Assembly: GCA_013824715.1 (NCBI GenBank)
Contig: PNOH01000016.1
Location: 1-64,000, forward strand
DNA: 64,000 nt
Direction of reading: 5' to 3'
DNA from: Odoribacter sp.
GTDB lineage: Bacteria; Bacteroidota; Bacteroidia; Bacteroidales; Prolixibacteraceae
Of the stretch, positions 1 to 7,577 are shown piece by piece; the first letter of the stretch is position 1, and each line of letters starts with the position of its first letter. The notes beneath the pieces are model-generated. The model had not been told where the DNA came from. It was given only the letters and a program-made list of their open reading frames with translations, and did not search any database. The translations under genes were made by a program, and so were the position numbers.

Positions 1-13
1 AACTTTAAGATGG

Positions 14-1693
14 TCAATAAATAAAACTGCTTCCGCCCAAAAACTCACGGATGACCGAAGTTGGTGGGATTTCCAGATGGTCAATGGGCTTGAAATAGGA
101 AAGAAATTTCAGCAACCGGATGCTTTCAGAGAATTCAGGCTGACTTTCAGTTACAGCATTCAAGAGCGGTTCGGCATATTTCTTCAAAACTGCTAATTCA
201 TAAATCAGCGCTGAATTGAACATCATATCAGCATTTTCCTGATAGGGAAAAATATTTTTGTCTTCGCCCGCACGTACACTTGGCCATCGGCGTATGGTAT
301 CCGCTGCCGGGTAATTCCGGTATTTGCTGTCGCGGATCATCCTGCGGATCATCCGGTTATCAGTAGTCGAAATGTAATTCTGGTCGTCAATTGAGATTTG
401 TGTAAGTGCCGACAAAAATATCTTAAACGTATTTTCGGGTATAATATGAGGGATAAGTTCAGGATTCATTCCATGGATTCCTTCAACTATCAGGATGCTT
501 TCTGTACCAAGTTTTAGTTTTTTCCCTGAAGGGAACTTTTGGCCTGCCGTGAAATTGAACCTGGGCAACTCAATGGACTCTCCTTGCAAAAGTTGATTTA
601 ATTGCCGGTTAAAAAACTCCAAATCAATGGCTTCAATGGCTTCAAAATCATATTCGCCATTTTTGTCTTTGGGAGTTTTCTCGCGGTCCACAAAATAGTC
701 GTCCAGTGAGATCAGGATTGGTTTTAATCCATTTACAGCCAATTGAACCATCAGGCGTTTGCTGAAGGTTGTTTTTCCTGAAGCTGAAGGCCCGGCGATC
801 AGGACGATTTTCACCTCATTTTTACGATCCCGGATCACATTGGCGATTTCAGCAATTTTCTTCTCGTGAAGCGCTTCCGAAATTTTAATAATGTGGCCGC
901 TCTCGCCCTTCATGGTGTATTCATTGAGGTTGGCAACGTTAGGGATATTCAATAATTCGGCCCAATCTTTATGCTCCTGAAAAATACCAAACAGTTTATC
1001 GAGTTTTGAATAGGGTTTAACTTCGCTGAATTTGGCCGGATTGGGAATCCGCAACAACATTCCTTCGTAATAGGAAACAAGATCGGAAACAGGTAAATAG
1101 CCTGTTGAAGGAACCATATTTCCGTAGAAATAGTTGGCAAATCCATCCATGAAGTACAAATTTGAAAACAAAGTGCCTTGCTGTTCAAAAAGTTTAGCTT
1201 TATACATCAGGTTCTGTTTCCTGCAAATTTCAATCGCCTCGTCGGTTGGCAGCCCAACTCTTCGAAAAGGTATATCCTTTTCAACCAGGGCTTTCATTTC
1301 TTTCCTGATGGCAATAATATCAGAATCGGTGATTGGTCTGCCTAAACCTGCCAGCTCGCAATAATAGCCACGTGAAATGCCGTGCATCATTTTCAGTTTT
1401 ACCTGCGGAAAAAGCCCGCGAACTGCAGCATACAAAATATAGAAAAGCGAACGGACATACATGCGCTGTCCATCGGGATGCGAATAATCTATGAACTCCA
1501 CTTTTTTGCTTTTCACAAATACAAACGAGAGTTCTTTGATCCGGTTATTAACCAGCGCCCCAAGTATTGGATTCTCAAGTTTTACCTGAAAATCATCTTT
1601 TATTTCCATCAGGGAAACCCCCAGTGGGTAAGTTATTTTTGTGCCGGTATTGACGCAGTAAATGTCGATTGTGTTCATTGTATAATTTTTCAA
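14..1693 (-). CDS. ThrRS-like N-terminus fused to uridine/nucleoside kinase
   Basis: 559 aa. The C-terminal half is a P-loop kinase of the uridine kinase/phosphoribulokinase type, with Walker A GPSASGKTTFSKRL near residue 298 followed by the LDDYFVDREKTP and LIVEGIHGMNPEL motifs of this family. The N-terminal 200 or so residues resemble the TGS plus second additional domain of threonyl-tRNA synthetase, a combination known in Bacteroidota 'nucleoside kinases'. It would phosphorylate uridine/cytidine or a related nucleoside in the cytosol; the role of the tRNA-synthetase-like half is unknown. An alternative start lies five codons in (1678). No Shine-Dalgarno sequence is visible. The gene ends close to the window edge but has its own stop codon. 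Confidence 0.85.
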   Translation of the reverse strand: MKNYTMNTIDIYCVNTGTKITYPLGVSLMEIKDDFQVKLENPILGALVNNRIKELSFVFVKSKKVEFIDYSHPDGQRMYVRSLFYILYAAVRGLFPQVKLKMMHGISRGYYCELAGLGRPITDSDIIAIRKEMKALVEKDIPFRRVGLPTDEAIEICRKQNLMYKAKLFEQQGTLFSNLYFMDGFANYFYGNMVPSTGYLPVSDLVSYYEGMLLRIPNPAKFSEVKPYSKLDKLFGIFQEHKDWAELLNIPNVANLNEYTMKGESGHIIKISEALHEKKIAEIANVIRDRKNEVKIVLIAGPSASGKTTFSKRLMVQLAVNGLKPILISLDDYFVDREKTPKDKNGEYDFEAIEAIDLEFFNRQLNQLLQGESIELPRFNFTAGQKFPSGKKLKLGTESILIVEGIHGMNPELIPHIIPENTFKIFLSALTQISIDDQNYISTTDNRMIRRMIRDSKYRNYPAADTIRRWPSVRAGEDKNIFPYQENADMMFNSALIYELAVLKKYAEPLLNAVTESQPEFSESIRLLKFLSYFKPIDHLEIPPTSVIREFLGGSSFIY

Positions 1694-1713
1694 TCAAAAG
1701 ATTATTTTTTCAA

Positions 1714-2088
1714 TTGTCCGATAGTCTCGGACAGTTCTCGTTCCGAATATACGCAAAAAGGGTTCAATGTCTGCTTTGTAATTGCTTTTTCTGAAAGCCT
1801 ATGCTACTCCGTCCGAAAGATGGTTTATGCCCTGAGAAACGTAATGCACGGACGGTTCATTTATCTCCCTTCTACCCGTTGCCCAAAGGCAAACGGCCAA
1901 AAATATCGCTCTGACGATTCATCATGCTGTATCCTTTGCCGTCACATTCATGTGACGGACTGGAATTACCTCCATGTCCAAGTGCCGTAGGTACGAAACA
2001 ATTCTATTTGAAATTTTCCATTAACCGATTGCATTTCCAGTTGTCCGATATATTCGGACCACTCACTTTCCTAATATAAGCAAACGGT
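1714..2088. repeat. Direct repeat pair with GTCCGA/TCGGAC hairpins
   Basis: Two copies at 1714-1762 and 2041-2088. Both start TTGTCCGATA, close a small hairpin with TCGGAC, and continue with a similar tail (TTCC-AATATA-GCAAA). They bracket the hairpin element at 1808-1960. They could be repeats bounding an insertion, or protein or RNA sites. Confidence 0.55.
1808..1960. repeat. Hairpin element, copy 1 (CCGTCCG ... covarying hairpin)
   Basis: CCGTCCG (1809-1815) and its complement CGGACGG (1849-1855) enclose 33 bases. An imperfect hairpin follows at 1876-1896 (CCGTTGCC/GGCAAACGG). A perfect hairpin follows at 1939-1958 with stem CCGTCACAT, loop TC, stem ATGTGACGG, preceded by TATCCTTTG. The same order of parts is seen at 5132-5297. 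Confidence 0.65.
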
Positions 2089-2106
2089 TTTCTACTTATC
2101 AACAAT

Positions 2107-4974
2107 CTAAGAAACATCAATTTCCTGCTTCAGGTACAATGCAGTAAATGATTCCCTATTTTTGACAACCTCTTCCGGAGTACCATAACAAACCACTTTT
2201 CCGCCTTCTTTTCCTCCTTCGGGGCCAATATCAATAATGTGGTCGGCCACCTTGATCACGTCCATGTTGTGTTCGATGACAATTACAGTATTTCCACGGT
2301 CAACCAGCTTGTTCAGGACTTCGAGCAAAACACGGATATCTTCGAAATGAAGTCCGGTGGTGGGTTCGTCGAGAATGTACATGGTTTTGCCGGTATCTTT
2401 CTTGGCCAGTTCGGTAGCCAGTTTTACCCGCTGCGATTCGCCTCCTGAAAGGGTTGTGGACGATTGTCCCAGCGTAATGTAGCCCAGCCCAACATCTTCA
2501 ATGGTTTTCAGTTTATGGGCGATTGATGGAATGTGTTCAAAGAATTCGACCCCCTGAGTGATGGTCATGTCAAGCACATCGCCGATTGATTTTCCTTTGT
2601 ACCGTACTTCCAGCGTTTCGCGGTTGTAACGACGGCCATTGCAGGTATCGCAATGCACATAAACATCGGGCAAAAAATTCATTTCAATTTGTTTCAGGCC
2701 ACCGCCCTGACAGTCTTCGCAGCGGCCACCTTTTACATTGAACGAAAATCGGCCAGGCTGATAGGCCCTGATTTTGGCTTCGGGCAACTGGGCAAACAAA
2801 TTCCGGATATCAGAAAATACACCGGTATAGGTTACCGGATTGCTTCGTGGCGTGCGCCCAATCGGCGACTGGTCAACCTGGACTACTTTATCAATGTAGT
2901 TCAGGCCAATTACTCCTGAATAAGGAAGCGGATCTTTCACCGATCCATAAAAATGCTGGCTTAATATCGGTTGCAAAGTGGCATTGATCAGTGTTGATTT
3001 TCCACTTCCGGAGACACCTGTAATGCAAATCAACTTTCCCAGAGGCAGATCAACCGAAATGTTTTTCAGGTTATTGCCGGTACAGCCCTTTAACGAAAGT
3101 ACATGGGCATTCCCCTTCCTGCGTTTCTCCGGGATTGCAATCTGATGTTCACCAAGCAGATATTTGGAAGTCAGCGTTCCTGCATTCAGCACCTGCTGTG
3201 GCGTTCCGGCAGCTACCACATGACCACCGTGCCTGCCGGCAAAAGGGCCCATGTCAATCAGGTAATCGGCATTCAGCATCATGTCCTTGTCATGTTCGAC
3301 CACAATCACCGAGTTGCCAGTATCGCGCAATTGTTCGAGCGAGTGAATGAGCCGGAGGTTGTCGCGGTGGTGCAGGCCAATGCTCGGTTCATCGAGGATA
3401 TAAAGCACATTGACCAGTTGCGAACCTATTTGGGTTGCCAGTCTGATCCGCTGAGATTCGCCCCCCGACAAAGTTCGCGAAGTGCGGTCGAGCGAGAGAT
3501 AATTCAGCCCGACATCTTCGAGAAAACGAATACGGTCGCGGATTTCCTTGATGACCTCAACGGCTATTTTTCTTTGGCGGTCAGTCAGCCGGTCTTCGAG
3601 GTTTATAAGCCAGGAGCTGAGTTCTGAAATGTCGAGTTTTGCCAATTCCGAAATATTTTTTCCGTCAATCCTGAAAAAAAGTGACTCCTTTTTGAGCCGA
3701 TGCCCGTCACATTCAGGACAAGGCATTTCGCGTATAAATTGGTTTGCCCATTTCTGCGCTTTTTGCGAGGGATTGTCATCTTTCTGCGCATCAATGTATT
3801 TGATCACGCCTTCGTAGGTCATCATATAATTCATAGAAACTCCGAGCGGGGAATTTTTAAGTTGAATCCTTTCATTGGTTCCGAAAAGGATGGCATTCAA
3901 TCCATCTTCAGGAATATCTTTGATCGGTGTTTTCAGGTTAAAACCAAACATTTCGCCCAAAGCTTCAATCTGCCAGAAAACCAGCGTGTTTTTATGTGCG
4001 CCGAGTGCAGCTATTCCACCGTTTTGAATGTTTTTCGTATTGTCCGGGACAATTTTTTCGAGATCAATCTCACTGATCATGCCCAATCCGTTGCACTTCG
4101 GGCAAGCTCCCTGAGGTGAGTTAAACGAGAAATTATGGGGTGCAGGTTCGTTGTACGAAATGCCTGTGGTCGGGCACATCAATTGGCGGCTGTAATACTT
4201 GGCTTCCTGAGTGTCGTGATCAAGTATCATGCATATTCCGTGTCCGTTTTTCATGGCAATCTGGAGCGAATCGTGAAGGCGTTTGTCGCTTGCTTCGTCA
4301 ACCAGCAGGCGGTCAATAACAATTTCGATGAAATGGTTTTTGTATCGGTCCAACCGCATGGCAGCCTTCAGTTCGGTAACTACGCCATCAATCCGGGCAT
4401 TCAGGAAACCCTTTTTCAGGATTTGTTCAAACAACTCGCGGTAATGACCTTTTCGACCTTTTACCATGGGCGCCAGAATCAGGATTTTTTTTCCTGAAAA
4501 GGAAGATTTGATCAGCGATAAAATCTGATCGTCGGTGTATTTGACCATCTTTTCGCCGGTGTTGTACGAAAACGCCTCGCCTGCACGGGCAAACAGCAGT
4601 CGAAAGAAATCGTAAATCTCGGTAACCGTTCCAACTGTCGAGCGGGGATTTTTATTGGTGGTTTTCTGCTCAATGGCAATAACGGGGCTCAATCCGGTAA
4701 TCAGGTCCACATCGGGCCGTTCCATATTTCCCAGGAATGATCGTGCATAAGCCGAAAACGTTTCGATGTAGCGGCGCTGCCCTTCAGCATAAATGGTGTC
4801 GAAAGCCAGCGACGATTTGCCGCTTCCGCTCAACCCGGTTATGACCGTCAGTTTATTGCGTGGAATTTCGACATTGACATTTTGAAGATTGTGGACTCGG
4901 GCGCCATGAACGACAATCAGGCCGTCTTCTTCGGTCAGGTTTTCAGGGGTATGTATATTTTCAGTGTTCGGCAT
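2107..4974 (-). CDS. uvrA: Excinuclease ABC subunit A
   Basis: 955 aa, the usual length for UvrA, the damage-recognition ATPase of nucleotide excision repair. Two ABC modules are visible: Walker A GLSGSGKSS near residue 48 and GVSGSGKST in the second half, with two LSGGESQR signatures (SRTLSGGESQRIRLA and TTLSGGESQRVKLA) and two ILDEP Walker B segments. The C-terminal zinc module CEDC...CDTC is complete. In the N-terminal zinc module the first pair reads CPTT rather than CxxC while the second (CPKC) is intact; I recall the same change in other Bacteroidota UvrA proteins. Both flanks are repeat-rich intergenic DNA, so it is probably transcribed alone. Confidence 0.98.
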   Translation of the reverse strand: MPNTENIHTPENLTEEDGLIVVHGARVHNLQNVNVEIPRNKLTVITGLSGSGKSSLAFDTIYAEGQRRYIETFSAYARSFLGNMERPDVDLITGLSPVIAIEQKTTNKNPRSTVGTVTEIYDFFRLLFARAGEAFSYNTGEKMVKYTDDQILSLIKSSFSGKKILILAPMVKGRKGHYRELFEQILKKGFLNARIDGVVTELKAAMRLDRYKNHFIEIVIDRLLVDEASDKRLHDSLQIAMKNGHGICMILDHDTQEAKYYSRQLMCPTTGISYNEPAPHNFSFNSPQGACPKCNGLGMISEIDLEKIVPDNTKNIQNGGIAALGAHKNTLVFWQIEALGEMFGFNLKTPIKDIPEDGLNAILFGTNERIQLKNSPLGVSMNYMMTYEGVIKYIDAQKDDNPSQKAQKWANQFIREMPCPECDGHRLKKESLFFRIDGKNISELAKLDISELSSWLINLEDRLTDRQRKIAVEVIKEIRDRIRFLEDVGLNYLSLDRTSRTLSGGESQRIRLATQIGSQLVNVLYILDEPSIGLHHRDNLRLIHSLEQLRDTGNSVIVVEHDKDMMLNADYLIDMGPFAGRHGGHVVAAGTPQQVLNAGTLTSKYLLGEHQIAIPEKRRKGNAHVLSLKGCTGNNLKNISVDLPLGKLICITGVSGSGKSTLINATLQPILSQHFYGSVKDPLPYSGVIGLNYIDKVVQVDQSPIGRTPRSNPVTYTGVFSDIRNLFAQLPEAKIRAYQPGRFSFNVKGGRCEDCQGGGLKQIEMNFLPDVYVHCDTCNGRRYNRETLEVRYKGKSIGDVLDMTITQGVEFFEHIPSIAHKLKTIEDVGLGYITLGQSSTTLSGGESQRVKLATELAKKDTGKTMYILDEPTTGLHFEDIRVLLEVLNKLVDRGNTVIVIEHNMDVIKVADHIIDIGPEGGKEGGKVVCYGTPEEVVKNRESFTALYLKQEIDVS

Positions 4975-5000
4975 TTTTATCTTTTGTGTAACTTAAAACA

Positions 5001-5061
5001 AGGAATAAGGAATAAGAAATCAGGAAGGGGTACTTTGATGTTTCTTATTTCTTATTACCCG
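5001..5061. repeat. Inverted heptad arrays with no gene between
   Basis: Left array 5001-5028 is four 7-base units (AGGAATA, AGGAATA, AGAAATC, AGGAAGG). After 12 bases the complement follows at 5041-5061 (TTTCTTA, TTTCTTA, TTACCCG), so the same unit is read inward from both sides. The layout matches the arrays around the four-helix-bundle genes at 48601 and 51703, but nothing is enclosed. Confidence 0.6.
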
Positions 5062-5122
5062 CCTGCTTAGGGCAGGGATATTTTTTGTTTGTCTTTTCAA
5101 TTAGCTTCATTTTTAAAGGCGA

Positions 5123-5299
5123 ATTCCATTCCGTCCGGGATAATGAAATCGCTTTGTTCATGGTTATTCCGCGGACGGAGGGAACCCTTTTCCAGCTTCC
5201 GTCAGATGAAGCTGACGGCAAAGGATAGTGTTCTAATGTGGGATTCCTGAAATTTAGTTCAGGGCAATATCCTTTGCCGTTGCCTTCAGGCAACGGACC
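5123..5299. repeat. Hairpin element, copy 2
   Basis: Starts AATTCCATTCCGTCCG. CCGTCCG (5132-5138) pairs with CGGACGG (5173-5179) across 34 bases. An inverse-orientation hairpin follows at 5200-5219 (CCGTCAG/CTGACGG, followed by CAAAGGATA). A direct hairpin follows at 5278-5297: stem CCGTTGCCT, loop TC, stem AGGCAACGG, preceded by TATCCTTTG. The order of parts is the same as in copy 1 at 1808-1960. Confidence 0.65.
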
Positions 5300-5302
5300 A
5301 TT

Positions 5303-6229
5303 TTATCTTGTCCGGAATCCTTTCTCCGGAATTTTTATAATATAAGTTTTTCCTCCTGGGTTTTTCAGGAAGGTTTCCCTGAGCCATGGATTAAACATTT
5401 TCAGGGTTTTGTATGTGATGCCTTTGTCGATTGCAAAAGAAGCCCAATCCTTGACAGGCCCTTTCACTTCAACATTTTCAGTTTCAACAATCGGATAAAG
5501 TTGATTTTTTTTAATATCAAAACCATATTTTTCAGGATTTTCCATCACCATTTTGAGGGCGAGAATACGAAATACATACCGCGTTGTTTCCTCAACGAAA
5601 AGTAAGTCGTAATAATTTTTTGCTTTCTGAATGTTCATTTGTCGGTCAAGTGCGACCCTTCCCCCATTGTACGACGCAGCGACCAGCGACCAGCTTCCGT
5701 ATTTCTGGTAAGCCGATTTCAGGATACGGCAAGCAACTTCGGTTGACTTTTCAATGTGGTAGCGCTCGTCAACTTCGGCATTAATTTCCAGCCCGTTTTC
5801 TTTTGCCGCCGGTTCCATTAATTGCCATAAACCAACAGCTTTTGCTGGCGAAACCGCACGTGTGTCGAAACCACTTTCGGCCACACATAAGTATTTAAAA
5901 TCCTCAGGAATTCCATTTGATTTCAGGATGGGCTCGATAATAGAAAAGTACCGGGGCATATTTTTGATATACCTGATGGTCTGCGAATGGAAATAAACGG
6001 TCGAAAGTAATTCGCGGTCGAGATTTTCGCGCACATCGTAATATTCCATGGGGACTTCTTCTCCGGCAAAAGTGAGTTTTTCGGGAAGCTCAACCGGTGT
6101 AAACAAATGAGTCCCGGCGGAATCTGGAACTTGTCTGTTCGAACTTGAACAGGCTGCCAAAGGTAAGAAGCACACAATCGGAAGGGCCATGATTAGCCCG
6201 GATAAGCGGAATGGTATTTTTAAGATCAT
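5303..6229 (-). CDS. Lipoprotein lytic transglycosylase (SLT domain)
   Basis: 308 aa from the chosen start. A lipoprotein signal peptide ends in the lipobox LAAC followed by SSSN, so the protein is probably membrane-anchored. The SLT core is clear: AESGFDTRAVSPAKAVGLWQ carries the catalytic Glu in AESGFD, and SYNGG follows. It should cleave the peptidoglycan glycan strand (MltD/Slt type); I see no convincing LysM repeat. A start at 6253 is also open, but a good promoter sits at 6258-6288 and would place transcription initiation at or next to 6253, so the ATG at 6229 is preferred; it also gives a normal signal-peptide n-region. Confidence 0.9.
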   Translation of the reverse strand: MILKIPFRLSGLIMALPIVCFLPLAACSSSNRQVPDSAGTHLFTPVELPEKLTFAGEEVPMEYYDVRENLDRELLSTVYFHSQTIRYIKNMPRYFSIIEPILKSNGIPEDFKYLCVAESGFDTRAVSPAKAVGLWQLMEPAAKENGLEINAEVDERYHIEKSTEVACRILKSAYQKYGSWSLVAASYNGGRVALDRQMNIQKAKNYYDLLFVEETTRYVFRILALKMVMENPEKYGFDIKKNQLYPIVETENVEVKGPVKDWASFAIDKGITYKTLKMFNPWLRETFLKNPGGKTYIIKIPEKGFRTR

Positions 6230-6257
6230 AACTATTTTTTCAAAATTTGACAATTTG

Positions 6258-6288
6258 CAAAAGTAGCGGAATTAATTTCTTCAGTCAA
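6258..6288 (-). promoter_or_regulatory. Bacteroidota-type promoter of the lytic transglycosylase gene
   Basis: On the minus strand, TTG (6288-6286), 20 bases, then TACTTTTG (6265-6258). This fits the TTG-N17-23-TAnnTTTG consensus known for Bacteroidota. The predicted initiation point is near 6252, about 24 bases before the ATG at 6229. Confidence 0.5.
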
Positions 6289-6311
6289 CAAAGCCTGATT
6301 ATAATTAGTGA

Positions 6312-6346
6312 TTGTCTTCAAAATATTGACATAGTCCATATTTTTG
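6312..6346 (+). promoter_or_regulatory. Candidate promoter of the ECF sigma gene
   Basis: TATTTTTG at 6339-6346 matches TAnnTTTG. A TTG lies at 6312-6314, 24 bases upstream, slightly outside the usual range. Initiation would be about 40 bases before the ATG at 6393. Confidence 0.4.
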
Positions 6347-6392
6347 TAATAAACTTCTCCGTCAGGATACTTTATAGAAAAACAGCTTAAAC

Positions 6393-6896
6393 ATGAAATC
6401 ATTACAGGAAGAATTTCTTGAAATACTGACCAATTACCAAGGCATTTTGCACAAGGTCTGCCTGATCTATTTTCGAAATCAATCGGAAAGAGAAGATAAT
6501 TTTCAGGAAATCGTTTATCAGCTTTGGAAGTCATATCCAGGGTTACAGAACAAAAACAGCATTGGATCATGGATTTACGCGGTTTCGATTAATACTTCCA
6601 TTTCCAAACTGAAAAAAGAAAGGCGAATTGAGTATCGTGAGAAGCTACCCGAATCCATTGACAAGTTTGATGTGGTTGAAGAGCTTACATCCAATGAAAA
6701 GTTCCGGATGTTAATACAGGCAATTCACAACCTGAATGAAATTGACAAATCGATCATGCTTTTATATCTGGAAGAAAAGAGTTATGATGAAATCGCCGAA
6801 ATCATCGGACTATCGAGGTCGAATGTTGGTGTGCGGATTAACAGGGCAAAGGAAACACTGAAACAAAATTTAAATCATTTGAAAAATGGAAACTAA
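6393..6896 (+). CDS. ECF RNA polymerase sigma factor
   Basis: 167 aa, typical for an ECF sigma-70. Region 2 lies around residues 22-95 (EREDNFQEIVYQLWKSYP, then the WIYAVSINT stretch). Region 4 lies around residues 110-160, with helix-turn-helix SYDEIAEIIGLSRSNVGVRI. It should direct RNA polymerase to a small regulon. The next gene overlaps its last 11 bases, so the two are translationally coupled, and the downstream membrane protein is the natural candidate for its regulator. Confidence 0.92.
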   Translation: MKSLQEEFLEILTNYQGILHKVCLIYFRNQSEREDNFQEIVYQLWKSYPGLQNKNSIGSWIYAVSINTSISKLKKERRIEYREKLPESIDKFDVVEELTSNEKFRMLIQAIHNLNEIDKSIMLLYLEEKSYDEIAEIIGLSRSNVGVRINRAKETLKQNLNHLKNGN

Positions 6897-7491
6897 CGAC
6901 TTACAAAACATCTGGAAAAATATCGATTCTGAAATTAATCTAAAAACAACCGATGAACTGCATCAGTTACTTACAGCCAAAACCAGAAAAACAATTAATA
7001 AATTCCTGCTGATCTTCAGCATTGACATACTTGTGTGTGTTGGATTAATTGCTTTTCTCCTCATAACCATGCTAAACCGACAGGGAGACACGATTTATCA
7101 GGTAAACAATTCGATACTTTGCATTTTTACACTTTTTGCATTAATCGTTTCTGTATTGTCGTGGAAGAAACTGCAAAACAACAAATACAACTTACCTTTA
7201 AAGGATTGGTTGGAACAAAGAATAAAATTGTTGACCAAATGGCTTTTGGGCAGGTACAGCAAATTGTACATACTCTTGATACCTGCACTTTTGGTGATGA
7301 TAAATCTGTCAATTCACGTTTATTACGAACGCAAACCTTTTACTGAAGTTTTACAAAACGAAGAATCAATATATGGCCTGACAGTAGGTTTCATCATTGG
7401 ATTATTCGTTGCCTACTACGCCGCGAACAAAATTCGCAGTTATCAAATCAAAAATCTTGAATTTCTGAAAGAGTTGCACAGTCAACTTTAA
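6886..7491 (+). CDS. Four-helix membrane protein, possible anti-sigma partner
   Basis: 201 aa, no family recognised with certainty. The N-terminal 38 residues are hydrophilic (METNDLQNIWKNIDSE...), as in cytosolic sigma-binding segments. Four hydrophobic segments follow at about residues 40-63, 76-93, 126-147 and 163-181. It overlaps the sigma gene by 11 bases and is followed by a strong terminator, so the two form a closed bicistronic unit. The anti-sigma role is inferred from position only. Confidence 0.8.
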   Translation: METNDLQNIWKNIDSEINLKTTDELHQLLTAKTRKTINKFLLIFSIDILVCVGLIAFLLITMLNRQGDTIYQVNNSILCIFTLFALIVSVLSWKKLQNNKYNLPLKDWLEQRIKLLTKWLLGRYSKLYILLIPALLVMINLSIHVYYERKPFTEVLQNEESIYGLTVGFIIGLFVAYYAANKIRSYQIKNLEFLKELHSQL

Positions 7492-7497
7492 TTACAT

Positions 7498-7528
7498 AAG
7501 CCGGTCAATATTCCTGACCGGCTTTTTT
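7498..7528 (+). terminator. Rho-independent terminator
   Basis: Stem AAGCCGGTCA / TGACCGGCTT with a 7-base loop, followed by a T run ending at 7528. It lies directly after the sigma/membrane-protein pair. Confidence 0.85.
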
Positions 7529-7577
7529 ATGAGAGGATACCACAGAGTACGACAAGTTCGAGGTAATGGCGAACTGA

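Larger units (their letters stand above)
1694..2106. other. Repeat-rich intergenic region downstream of uvrA
   Basis: About 410 bases with no credible gene. It holds two related copies of a repeat with a GTCCGA/TCGGAC hairpin (1714-1762 and 2041-2088) and between them a hairpin-rich element (1808-1960). A 202-codon plus-strand reading frame that runs through the region starts antisense inside the kinase gene and is not supported. Confidence 0.7.
4975..5302. other. Intergenic region upstream of uvrA, all repeats
   Basis: 328 bases without a credible gene. It contains an inverted heptad array pair (5001-5061) and copy 2 of the hairpin element (5123-5299). An 82-codon minus-strand frame here (5045-5293) is an open frame through the repeats, without recognisable protein features. 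Confidence 0.7.

Noticed and set aside
1382-1990. Open plus-strand frame of 202 codons
   Set aside because: It begins antisense inside the kinase gene and runs through the hairpin repeats at 1808-1960. No signal or family features.
3103-3627. Long plus-strand frame of 174 codons inside uvrA
   Set aside because: Antisense to the strongly conserved uvrA coding sequence; protein composition is not gene-like.
5045-5293. 82-codon minus-strand frame upstream of the lytic transglycosylase
   Set aside because: It simply reads through hairpin element copy 2 and the heptad arrays.
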